Assembly: GCA_021399435.1 (NCBI GenBank)
Contig: JAJTUP010000039.1
Location: 124,001 to 188,000 of the forward strand
Source: Diaporthe sp. PMI_573
Lineage: Eukaryota > Ascomycota > Sordariomycetes > Diaporthales > Diaporthaceae
DNA length: 64,000 bases
Direction of reading: 5' to 3'
The notes beneath the pieces are model-generated. The model made no database searches. It had not been told where the DNA came from and saw nothing but the letters and a program-made list of their open reading frames with translations. A program made the position numbers and the translations under genes. Each line of letters begins with the position of its first letter. Within the stretch, counting starts at the first letter, position 1. Below, in pieces: positions 24,943-35,800 of the stretch.

Positions 24943-25930
24943 ATTGGACACAATGGGCCAGAAGACAGGCTTCGAGACGTGACGGGAAATTTGCGAAGGT
25001 CCAGTGATGCTTGAGTGGGTTGGCAAGGATATAGACTTAGAGTTGGTATCGGACAGCTGGAGGATTCTTTTCACATGCATCGTGCCTCTCCTTGCTTTTA
25101 TATAGGCAACCTCTGACACTAATAATTGATTATTTTCTTTCCAATCAATATAATCTCAGTCACCTGAAGCCGTGCTAACAGGGAAGACCGTCGTAGCTAA
25201 AATCCGACGAATAGTCACAAGTGACATTGGCTGAACTTGTTTGAATCCCGAAGTATCCTAGAATCAAAGACGAACATCGCACAGTCGCCAGGATCGCTTT
25301 GGAGATAGAACCATCTCTATTAAATTAGATCAGAGCTTTATTTTCAACATTATTTAGGTTTGTAGAGCGTATTACTAATGAGATAATTGGATATTACTAG
25401 CATTTAGAAGCTCGTGATTAAGTAACAAGAATCTTGTTGACAATGGGTGTAAGTATCTCACCCATTCCGCGTGCCTACATGCACATATGTACTGGATCTG
25501 GTTACCCGTCGGCGGGCTGGTGCGCTGGCGGGCAACCTGAAATGTTGCCTATTGCCATTGCAAGTCCACAATGGATGGATGAAAGAAATAAGGCAGCGCC
25601 ACACAACCCACCCTTCCGAATTTGGAGCCTGTTGCACGCCTTGCCGCTGATCCCGTGAGCTCGCCCGGAAGCGCACTAAACCATTGCCGGCTCACCAAGG
25701 CCCACCGGCTGGTCCCCAGGGCTGAATGAATTATGCCGCGCTTCGGAGACGGCATAGCCACGCCAGCTAGCTATAAGACCCCGTTGCACCCCAGCGGCCT
25801 TAAGGAGCGCCCAAGCTGAGCTCCTTTTACCCAATAGGTCATTCGGATCGGTCACTTTTACGTTTACCACAGATCCTCGCACAAGCACTGCAAAGACGAC
25901 CGCGCACACACACACGCGAAAGTCTCAAAG
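24943..25930. other. Gene-free stretch
   Basis: About 1 kb, A+T-rich from 25.1 to 25.4 kb, then the promoter side of the small gene at 25931. Nothing recognised. Confidence 0.45.
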
Positions 25931-26293
25931 ATGGATTCCAGTCCACCCTCCACCACCACCGGGCAGGCCGAGAACAACCCACCGGCAGCGGCCCCGAAGA
26001 TATCCCTCTACCAGCGTTACCTGGACGCCAAGACGGGCCGCAACAAGGCGCCCATCTCGGACGCGGAGCTGAAGAAGTACACGGGCATGACGCGTGACGA
26101 GCTACACGACTGGACCCGCGATCGGTCGCATGTGGGTGGGAACCAGCTCGCCGGCAGTATCACCGTCGGACCCGCGTCTGGGCTTGGTGGTATGGCTGCT
26201 GGTGAGGGATTTGGCGGGTGGGGGCCGGGTGCTTCTGCGGAGTTAAAGTTTCCGCCTCAGAAGGAAAAGAGGGTTGAGAAGGAGGTTGAGTGA
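25931..26293 (+). CDS. Small conserved fungal protein, unknown function
   Basis: Single exon of 120 aa. The first 20 residues are Pro/Ser/Thr-rich; residues 24-60 form a well-formed helical segment with LYQRYLDAKTGRNKAPISDA and ELKKYTGMTRDELHDW. A glycine-rich stretch follows (GPASGLGGMAAGEGFGGWGP), then a charged tail KEKRVEKEVE. No signal peptide or membrane segment. The composition and codon use look genuinely coding, and I recall similar small proteins in other ascomycetes, but I know no function. Confidence 0.8.
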   Translation: MDSSPPSTTTGQAENNPPAAAPKISLYQRYLDAKTGRNKAPISDAELKKYTGMTRDELHDWTRDRSHVGGNQLAGSITVGPASGLGGMAAGEGFGGWGPGASAELKFPPQKEKRVEKEVE

Positions 26294-28007
26294 GGTTTGA
26301 TAGGGCAACAGGATCCTCTGTGAGTGTTTTGCTGTGGTAGCAGGTTTTATTTCTGGAGACCTGGACACTTGTGCTGATTTTGGGCCGTTTGGAGCTGTGG
26401 GAAGTGATGTTCCTGTCTTCTGGGCACTTAGGTCGAAGAAAGGGATGGGGCGTTTTATTCATGTAGTAGTGATTGGTACTGCGCATTCATTCTAAAATGT
26501 AACTTTGAGATGCACTCACATCGTTGCAACTGGGGCCAGTGAACATCTGGAGAAAGCAAGATTCCACGACCCGCTCTGCGTCATCGGACATCTCTCGAAC
26601 AAAGGACGGCCATTTCGGAGTCGACCAACTTCGGGAGCGTAGACAAGACCTCTTTCATCATCATCTTCAACCGAGTACTGGCGGCTGGTTCGGGCCATTC
26701 TTTGTCTTTGCAAGGCATCTAGACATGATAATCCTGCGTCTTCTGCCGTTACGTTTCATTCCACAACAAAAAGCAATTCGCCAAGCGGAACGGCTTGAGT
26801 AGAGTTGGTCATGTCTCGATATTTCAAATATAATCCCCCAGCACTCTAGGCGTTGGGCTGGGATGGTACATTTACTCCGACCAATTACAATTCTCATACC
26901 AAAGGTTATTGCTTCTGTCTAGACGAAACAAGGTTTCGTGGGGGCCCCTCCTGACCCTTCTTCCTCTGCTGTTTAGCTCTCAGGAGAATATCGCGATGTG
27001 GCGCGGGACGTCACGACGCCGGATGACGATCTGTGTTTCGTGCTCACACAGCACGATGTTTAGTCAGACCCACAAATTGCCGTCTAGACGGTTGACACGT
27101 ATTAATTACAAGAGACGAGCCTTCCATGTCAGTGCGCAGGGACAGGTCCCCTACTGTCGCTCATGGGGAGCAATAGTTATTGGACGAAGACATTCAAAAG
27201 GAGTAAACTTGGAGAGAAGTGTGTGCATCCTGGCGAAAGGTTATCTGATGTTGGAGGCAACCCAGGATCGAGTCGTGGGGAATTGCTCGGATGATGGGGG
27301 GCCCGAGTACTCGCGAGGACAGGATTCTAGAACTGTCGGGTGTCGCTAAGACATTGCGAAGCTCAACTTGGTGGACAGAGCGATGCAGGATGCCGATGCG
27401 GAGAACGGACGACAAGCACTGTCTATCCTTACCAGTTGAGCCCGGGCCTGATGTCCCTGTTTCAGCGTCCCGTACGGCTGGCAGTCGTAGAATGCTTGAA
27501 CCTACTTTTTGGTGTGGTTGGCAGGCTCGGGTGCAATGCCAAGGTGGAGCATACGTCAACTGATGTTTGATTGTGGAGATCAGACCAAGCTTGAGACGGA
27601 TTCCCACTTCTCAACGCTCGGGGCAACCCACAAAGGACAACTCCCGACTAATGTTCGTCCAGTCTGATATAAGGAAACAGGGTGTTTGGTCACCTCGCCA
27701 AGACGGATGCAGAAGAAGCCTTGGGACGGAGAATGAACAACAAACGGGCCCAGGGAATTGATCATCGCGGCGAGGCTTCACCTGTATTGGCAACACAGGT
27801 AGCCATGGTATAAGGGCCGATCTCCTTCCTCTGTTTCTCGACTGCATCTCCATCTGGTCACCTGTCTGGTTGCAGAGCACTCGTAAACAGTCCTTCATTT
27901 TCGATTCCAGAGACAGCTGAGCTGTACATTCCTTTTTTTTATACAATAATATTTCTGACCACCAAAAATCAGTACTATCCAGTCATTCCCAGATATCAAT
28001 AATCAAG
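26294..28007. other. Gene-free stretch
   Basis: About 1.7 kb. Several overlapping open frames of 60-150 codons on both strands, none with recognisable protein character. The last 50 bases are the leader of the 28008 gene. Confidence 0.45.
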
Positions 28008-28736
28008 ATGAAGTACTCCACCGTCCTTGCAGTCTTCTTTGCAGCTGCAGCTGCCCACCCGTCCCTGCTTCCCCGTCAGCAGCAGAAGAATGCCAACGCC
28101 GTCCAGGCTGCTGCCGCCCAAGGTGCAGCGGCCCAGCAGCAACAGGGTGCGGCTCAGCAGCAACAGGGCGCCGCCGCCCAACAGGGTGCTGCTGCTCAGG
28201 ACGCCGCAGCCAAGGACGCTGCAGCCAAGGACGCTGCAGCCAAGGACGCTGCCGCTCAAGAGGACGCCGCCGCTCAGGACGACGCCGCCGCTCAGGATGA
28301 CGCTGCCGCCCAGGACGCTGCTGGTCAGGACGCCGCCGTTGACGATGTGGTCAATTCATTCAACGCCTTAGATGCGGCCCAGCAAGCCGAGGTCCTTGCC
28401 CAAGTGGCTGAGGCCAATGGACAGGCCGCCGACGAGCAGAATGTGGACGATCAAGCAGCTCAAGACGCCGCCGCTGAAGACGCTGCGCAGCAAGCCGAGG
28501 CTGAGAAAGCCCAGCAGGATCAGCAGCAGCAGAACAACCAAGATAACAATAACAATGACAACAACAATAACAACAACAACAACAATGAGGGCGACCAAAA
28601 CGCTGCCGTCAAAGCGGTCGCCGCGGATGGTGGCAAGGCTGATGTCAAGGTCGACGGATCAAACTCAGATGACAACAACGCCAACGTGAACGCAGTAGCA
28701 CTGGACGACGGCGAGGTCAGCGTCAACATCGAATGA
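28008..28736 (+). CDS. Secreted Ala/Gln/Asp-rich protein, leaky-stop candidate
   Basis: Single exon, 242 aa to the first stop. A signal peptide (MKYSTVLAVFFAAAAAHPSL) is followed by PRQQQ, a plausible processing site. Then comes a long low-complexity stretch: AAAQQQQGAA, three AAAKD units, and several AAAQDD units. A short ordered helix follows (VVNSFNALDAAQQAEVLAQV), then an Asn/Asp run of about 20 residues. The end is a beta-like repeat (AAVKAVAADGGKADVKV; NVNAVALDDGEVSVNIE). The stop is TGA followed by CTAG. The same frame continues open to 28940 in a way that looks coding (see next entry), so the true product may be 310 residues in part of the molecules, or the stop may be a recent mutation. 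Likely an extracellular or wall protein; no family recognised. Confidence 0.85.
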   Translation: MKYSTVLAVFFAAAAAHPSLLPRQQQKNANAVQAAAAQGAAAQQQQGAAQQQQGAAAQQGAAAQDAAAKDAAAKDAAAKDAAAQEDAAAQDDAAAQDDAAAQDAAGQDAAVDDVVNSFNALDAAQQAEVLAQVAEANGQAADEQNVDDQAAQDAAAEDAAQQAEAEKAQQDQQQQNNQDNNNNDNNNNNNNNNEGDQNAAVKAVAADGGKADVKVDGSNSDDNNANVNAVALDDGEVSVNIE

Positions 28737-28940
28737 CTAGACTCGCTGGATATCGGAGACTTGAACCTGAATGTCGTGGCTACCAACGGGGCCAAGGTGA
28801 ACGTGACGATCGACGCTGGGTCGATCGCCAAGTGGATCATGGACGGGGGCGCAGACTGTGCGGAAGGGTGGAAGCCGATGAGGATGGTTGCTACGAGGGG
28901 TTATTGTTACCAGCAGGTTGCGGGTAATGTTACAGCTTGA
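28734..28940 (+). other. TGA-CTAG stop with 67-codon in-frame extension
   Basis: The stop (28734-28736) has the next bases CTAG, the established high-readthrough context in fungi and animals. The following 67 codons in the same frame continue the preceding style (SLDIGDLNLNVVATNGAKVN, echoing NVNAVALDDGEVSVN). They contain two cysteines (DCAEGW, GYCYQQ) and two N-glycosylation sequons (NVTI, NVTA), and end at TGA 28938-28940. I tested the GT sites just upstream against the TAG directly after the stop; none gives an intron that keeps this frame. No peroxisomal SKL-type signal is at the end. A nonsense mutation is the main alternative. Confidence 0.65.
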
Positions 28941-29841
28941 GGTTGATGATCCCCGTCCACTCGCTTCGGGGTTGCCTTATCTGTGGCGTTTGGAGGAAGT
29001 GGGAATTATATACCAATTTCTATATTGACTTCGATGAATTATAATGACTTAGAGATTTTCAATGATCTTGACACGCCCTGGCTTGCAAATGTGAGATGTC
29101 TGTCCTTTCTCGAAGTCCTATACTAGTAACTTCTCCTTGCCGGCACCGGTGAGGGATTTTTAAAGTCTATTTGCTGGGTACTGTCAAGCTTTCTGCTGAG
29201 GTGTCCTGGAAAGAAGCGTCAGATCTGTATTTCTTGTCTCTATTTTGTCAAAAGTCTGTTCCCAAGTGAGACCCAGAACGTCAGAACGAGCCTTGATCCA
29301 TGCGAGGAGACAGACAAGTTAGCCAAAAGTGACCATTCCACACGGTATTTGAACATCACTCTGCACAAGGGACGTAGCACATTGTCTCGGGAACCGCCAA
29401 GCTAACGATTATCTGGGAGGGGAACAAGGCAAGTGGGACAAGCTGCCGAATCAGACGATTTGCAGCCTGTATGCATTTCTGAAGCTCTGCATGGAGTACA
29501 GGGGCTGCCAGTGGGAGCAGTCGGATCGGCGCAAATTGAGCGGCAGTCAAAGAGGCCGAGATTGGATTCATGTAATGGAAAAAGGTGGACGGGAAAGCCA
29601 GTCTTAGACTTTGTGCCGCAGCTGGACATGTGAAACGGCCTCAGAGTTTACATCTCTAGGAAGAGCCTGTGGAGGTCACCGGATAGTATGCCTTGGCATC
29701 ACTCTCATTCAGTGAATGCTTTTTGCGTGTTTGTCAGTCACAAAAGAGCGGTGCTCGAAGCGGAATGAGACAGCATGGTAGTATCCATTATCGAGGATAC
29801 CTGGTATTAAACTGTCCACGACGTTGTCCCTGTGATCCGCG
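28941..29841. other. Intergenic, convergent 3' ends
   Basis: About 900 bases without a supported gene. Confidence 0.5.
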
Positions 29842-32800
29842 TCAGATGATCCTAACTGGCCTCTGGACTTCCTTCTGTAATCCCGCTATATTCTGACCCT
29901 CCAACGTGAAGGGCATGTTTGCAAAGGCCAGCGTCCTCTGGAAAACCCCTCTCTCCCCCGACTCCCAAGCTGGCTCGAGTATCAACCCCCAGAATCTCCA
30001 GGACTCGTTCCCCTTCTCCCCGACTGTCTCCCTGTCCTCTGCGCCGCTGTCTACACTAGAGTCCCGTTTGCCGAATAAAATTAGCATAATCACCTTCTCC
30101 GGAATCTTATACTTCTCCTCCTGTTGGGCTTTCTGGAGTGACTCCGCACTCATAGGGGACCTGTCTTCTCTTATGTCTTTCTTAAAAGAGTCCCTTAAAT
30201 CGCCCCGCGCTAGCGTCCGCAACGTGTCCAGCAGCATAGACCTCTCATCCGGGCCGCCCTTTCTACCGTAGCCCTTCGAGAAAATGTCGGAGATCCTGTC
30301 ACGCTTGTCCTCGTCGCCCTCACTATCGAAGACTATGGAAGGCGCGGTAATCTCCAATACGCCACTGGCGTCTTGCAACCGCCCGAACGGGACTTCGGGT
30401 GTCAACGGCTTCACCTCGGCCTTCTCGATGATAGCCAGCTGCACGGCGTCGTGGGGCGGTACGCCGTTGAATAGGATGGGGTCGTCAACAGACGCCCATG
30501 ACCACGACGGGGCGCGCCACGTCTTGGCCCGTGTCGGGGCTGCTCCGGGCGTGGACCAGAGCAAGTCGCGGGCTAGGGTGGAGCGCCACAGTCCGGCGAG
30601 GTATTCGCTTCCGCAGAGGCGCGCGAACTCGGCGGCAACGGCAGAGATAGCGGGTAGTTTGTCCTCTGGGCGTGAGAGATTGCGGCGTGAATAGTCGCCC
30701 ACGATACGATACCAGAGGTTTTGCAGGTTCGGATTCGTGTCATCTTTGTCATTCCTGCGAGCTTGGATGTCCATGGAAGGGCTCTCCGGTGCCGGGTGCA
30801 TGTTCGAAGACTTCGTACGCTTCCCCCTGATCAACTCGATCTGCAAGTCCCTGGTCAACCGAGCTGACGCATTCTCATCAAACGACCAATCTTCGACCCC
30901 ACCATCGCACCGCGTCGCCGCATTGCAGAACCAGATCACCCGCCCACCAAAGAACAGCATCCTTGGCGAAAGCAACTTCTCCTGGAGCGTCCAAGCGCGC
31001 TGGCTGATCGGCTCAGCCGCCAGTTGATACGGATTCTCCTCCCGAGCATACACAGTTCCCGACTCGCCTGTGTTCGACCGATCCGAGATGCAGAACACAC
31101 GCAACGGAACCAGATCTCTTGGAAGAGGAGATTCGGTGTGCGTCTTGCAATGGCCCACTTTGCCGAGAAAGCCCTGGTCGCACCCCTGTGTGCTGGCCGT
31201 CAGCGTGAGGTGCGCGTTGCGGTAGTACGCGCTCATGCGGCCCAGCTCGCGGTTCATGTCATCCGGATCGTCCTGGACCATGCAGAGAGCGTCGACCCAG
31301 ATGTGTTTGAGGGAGAGCTTGGAGGTCATGGTTACGGCGTCGCGGATCGTGGCCGGGAGGTCTTTCCGTGGGATTCCGAGGGTCAGGCGCGTGTGAAGGT
31401 TGGCGCGGATTGTTTTCGAGTTGGCGTTGGGGTCGGGACCCCAGCAGTACGAAAGGATGGTGTATTGGCCGAGCTGGGAGGTTTGGGTCTCAACCAGGCG
31501 TACGGCTTTGTCGTCGGTGATCTCGAGAAGTCTGGTGGGAAGGTGAGCCTCGTCGACAGGCTTGTGCGTATTGTCTCTGCGCCAGCAGAAAGGATGCTTG
31601 GTTCGGCATTCCTCGAGCCATCCCTTGATGACTGCAATGTTGTCGTCGCCACCACGGTCTGTGGTGATGGGACGGGTAGGTATCCATTCATGGGCCGCGT
31701 CATCTGAAAGACCGGTGTTAGTGTCCTGCACATGCTTATATCTCCTCCGACAGGCGTGTGAGCAACTCAATGTCCCCGTTTCAAGACTTACCACGTAACG
31801 AATGCAACTCCATCACAAAACTACTTTTTCCTCGATCCATCCCCGGCATATGAAAGAAGCTTGTCATTGTATTAGGGTGGCCATCTTTCCCGCTATCCGC
31901 CGTGATAGTCACCAAAGTCGGCGCAAAGCCCCCTTTTGGTTTGTCGATTTGGTCATAAGTGACGTGCGCCTCGATGATCATCTTACTGATTGATCTTGCC
32001 TGCCCATCGCGCTTCATGGGCTCGCACATAAAAGTCATCAGTCTCGCCTCCTCGGGCACTTCAGGGTCATACCACACCCGGCGCAGGGTTTCGATGGCGT
32101 CGCGAACCTCCTTCGATTTCTTCTTCGGAGTTGGTCCAATGGCGCAGCATCGCGGCCCATCGTGGCCTAGGAATAGGCCAGTCATGTTCATATGGAAGCC
32201 GCTGAAGAGACGCACGGCCACGAAGGAGCAGAACTGGCAGCCGCTTTCCAGGGCCTGGATGAGTGTGGGGATCGTCATCTGCCAGCTGTACTTGATCCGC
32301 GTGTCCTCCGCCACTTCGCCTTGCAACTGGTTCTCCTTTTCCAAGTATAAGAAGTCGACGTTGCGCGGGAATGCGAGGCCCCAAAGCCTGATACCCAGCT
32401 GGAAGCATGACGGGCAGTAGATGTCGCGGGTCTGGAAGGCGGCGCGGACAGACTCTTCGACGCCTTGGGGTAGGAAGAGCTTGATGCTACCAGCCCCGTC
32501 GCTAGTAGTGGTTTGCTTCTTGGCCTCGTGAGATGTGATGGCGTTAGATTCGTCGTACAAATCCGGACCTTCGATGGAGGCGTCGTTGCGCTGCTCATAC
32601 GTGGTCTGTGAGAACATGGACAGGCTTTTGGTAGGAACCCACTGACCCATGTTACCGCGGTCTAGATACACCACGACTGGTGGCTGAGAGAGCGGGCCAC
32701 GGAAGCAACCCAGCACGATCCTGGCGGCCGCTTTGTTCGTGGCAGGGAAGAAGTAAACTGGCCTGAACAGTGCCGAGCTCGGCAAAGCGATATCCTCCGG

Positions 32801-35800
32801 GAGAGTATAAACACTACCTTCACTTTTGTCATCCTGGGCCACTGTCCGAATGGGGAAGCGAACAACACGAAGATTCGGATTAGGTGTGCTTCCGGTCACA
32901 GCGATGTACGCATCAGTGTCCGTCCAGGCGACTGTAAAGGGCACCTGATGTACCAGAGCCGGCCGGTTTCCAAGTTCGACGCCACGACAAGGGGCCGAAA
33001 TTTTCGGTCTTCCCGTACACGGGTTCTCCAGGTTCAGAGCGATGGTAAAGAGAGTGACAAACAATTTAGTCGGGGTGAACAACGCCGACTCGTTCCGTGC
33101 AGTGAAGCGCAGCACTTGGAGATATCGTCCGCACAATGAAAAGTGCAGGCCAACGCTGAGAGGAAGACATGTGCCCGCCCCAGTCTCTGCCGTCTCGGCA
33201 GGATCATACGGGATGTCATGTGTGAAATATGTGGAGTCCTCCATATTCATGAAGAGTAGTTCCCGTCCGTCGAGGGGGAAAACTAGCAGCGGAAAATTTG
33301 GATGGATGACCGGGCTCGAATCATGGAGCATGCTGGAGAGCCGCCGAGTAAACCGCGAAATAAGTCTGCGCGCATTTCCCTGCCCAGAGAGGCGACGCTC
33401 TACGACGATGTTTGTCAGGGGCGGCGCGTCACTGCTGGAGATCACTTGTCGATGAACTGCTTTCCTCGCACGGAACGAGTAAGTGCCCATGTGGAGAGGA
33501 TGACTGCGATTCCGGCACCAGTTGCCTTTGCGGAAACATGCCTCGCAAACGTCCCATGAGTCGTAGGCGGCGCAGGGAAGGCATCGGTAGAAGTCAGCCG
33601 TGGCCTGAGACCGCCGTCTCTTCTTTATGAGTCTCAGGCCGCAGATGTCGCAGACGTGACCCTCGCATCTGGTGAACGCAACCGACCGATGTACGATATC
33701 AGGTCTTGGCTCGATGATGGAATCCGAATCCACGCTCGACACCTCGTCATCGGCATCTGATACATCACCCAAGGCGTCGTCTGAGGCAGTGGTCGATGTC
33801 GTGACATCATCTGGATTAGACGAGCCATCGTCCTCAGAAGACGAGCCATCCTCCTTGGAATCCCCTCTGGCCGGAATAGGCTTGATGGAGGTAGGCGTGG
33901 CGGGAGCAGCCTCTTGCCCCGCGGACGACCCCAAAGTTGTCTCTTCAGTGTCAGATTCGCCATCTGCACCGCTCTCCACGTTGTCAGACTCCGTGTTCAG
34001 GTACATATCTGAGTCCGAAGAGACCTCATCGTCGGATGCCTCGTCATCCGGATCAGAATGTGCGCAGTACTCTTCAGCAGATGACACAATATCTTCGAAG
34101 TTCTCGTGCGCCAAGTGTTCATCGGGTTCATTTTCGGACGAGGCCGATTCCACATCTTCATCTAAACCGGCTTTCTTGGTCCACTTTGTTCGTTTTCGTG
34201 ATGACCCCTTCGAGTTCGTGTCCTCTTCGTCAATATCGGACTCAGGCGGCTTGACTGGCCGTTCATTTTTGTCTTCGTCGTCAGAGGCACTTAGGTCATC
34301 TTCCACTTCCGCAACTCGGGGCTTCGCCAGAGATGCACGAGGCGTCTCTGTCCGCGGTGCCACCACCTTGCGGCGTGATCGAACGACATAATCACCGCGC
34401 GAGACAGTATCTTCCCAGTAGGCCTCATCCCAGTCTTTCGTGGGAACGGCAGTCCAGATCCCACCCTTTTGTCGTGTGAAGCGTTGGTTGCCAACGCGGA
34501 CTTCCAGGCCGAACACAATCTCCTGAATGACCGGACCCCGGACCGAGTTGTTCAGAGCGGGCACGAGCGGTGTCTTGTGCCGGATTCCGTCGTGGTACAT
34601 GTCCCAGAGAACTTGCTTGCGACTAGTGGTGAGTGTTTCGTCTGAGCCGTACCGACATGGAGGTCGCTCGCCGTCAATGTACCACGATGTTCGCACGAGG
34701 GTCATGATATCCGTGTCGGTACTGAGGATCGTGTTAACACGAGACAGGAAGGCAGGAAGACGCATTACTACAGACTTACCCGGCCTGGTCGAGTCTCCAA
34801 ACAGCAAGTCGACGGCCATCAATGCTATGCGACTGGTATAAATACTGACGCCCCACCACCACACCTTCTGTTTCAAGTAGATAGCTTTGCTGGCTCTCAG
34901 TGGGCGTCCCAAGTCTGCGAAGGAAGCTGTCCTTGGGAAGAGCCCCCCAGAAGCACCTTTGTATCTGGCCTCGCGTCGGTGCTGTAGTTGTGCCAAGCCG
35001 GAGGAAGCCTGTCCAGTGTTGAATGAAGGACTGGTACTCCTCGACCAGACGAAGTCCTTCAGGATCTGCGTCAAGAAACAGTGGGAGTTTCACACTGCGG
35101 CGTGGCAAAATCCCATTTTCCTCTACCTCCTCTGGCTTAGGGAAGTGTTCGTCGACAAAAAGACTCTGGATCTGAATTGCTGAGAAAAACTGGGAAGATC
35201 GAATCAAAGACTTTGTCTCTCTCAGAAGAGAATCGCCGGCACTGTTCAAATGCCGATGCCAGTGCTTTGCTACGTACGGCAGAAAGCTGTGTTGGTTGCC
35301 CTGAAGGCTTTCCGGAATTGGTTTCACGGATGCATATCGCAGTTGAGAGAGGTACTTGAGACAGACAGTCGCCATGAAGATTGGACCAATCCCTAGCTTT
35401 GCCGCGTCATGAGAAGTAGTCAGATAACGCAGGGTTGAGGCATGTGAAAACCTGATGCAGCCATCTTGCGACACTGCGTCCCCGCGCTGGGCGACTTCAA
35501 GGAACGGAAAACAGCATTGAATGATATTTTCGACTTTGTGGAAGCCATGGTGGATCGTTTCAGTGCTGATGTCCTGACTGGCAAAGCCTCTGCCCTGTGT
35601 GTCTTCAAACGGGCTTGAAAGAACAGCCAAAGCTTCTTGGAGCTCGGAGAACTTCAACGGCCTCTTGGCAAAGGCAAGGATAGAGAGCACCTTGCTGTGT
35701 CAAGCACGATATGTCAGCTTCTTCTTGAGGTCAGGTCAGATGATCTTGACAGGGAGACTTGTTGCAGACCTCTACCTACCTTGCAAGATTATTGTCGTCT

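Noticed and set aside
24250..25119. Long minus-strand open frame rich in Arg/Leu repeats opposite the proline-rich gene
   Set aside because: It is the mirror of the 60-base coding repeat. The plus strand has a signal peptide, a clean intron and a normal stop.
28681..28740. An intron ending at the TAG just after the 28734 stop
   Set aside because: All GT sites within reach give lengths that break the extension's frame, and most are far too short.
31781..31800. Treating the HET exon and the long upstream exon as two genes
   Set aside because: GTAAGT donor, CTAAC branch and CAG acceptor join them in phase, and the pre-HET cysteine region lies in the upstream exon.
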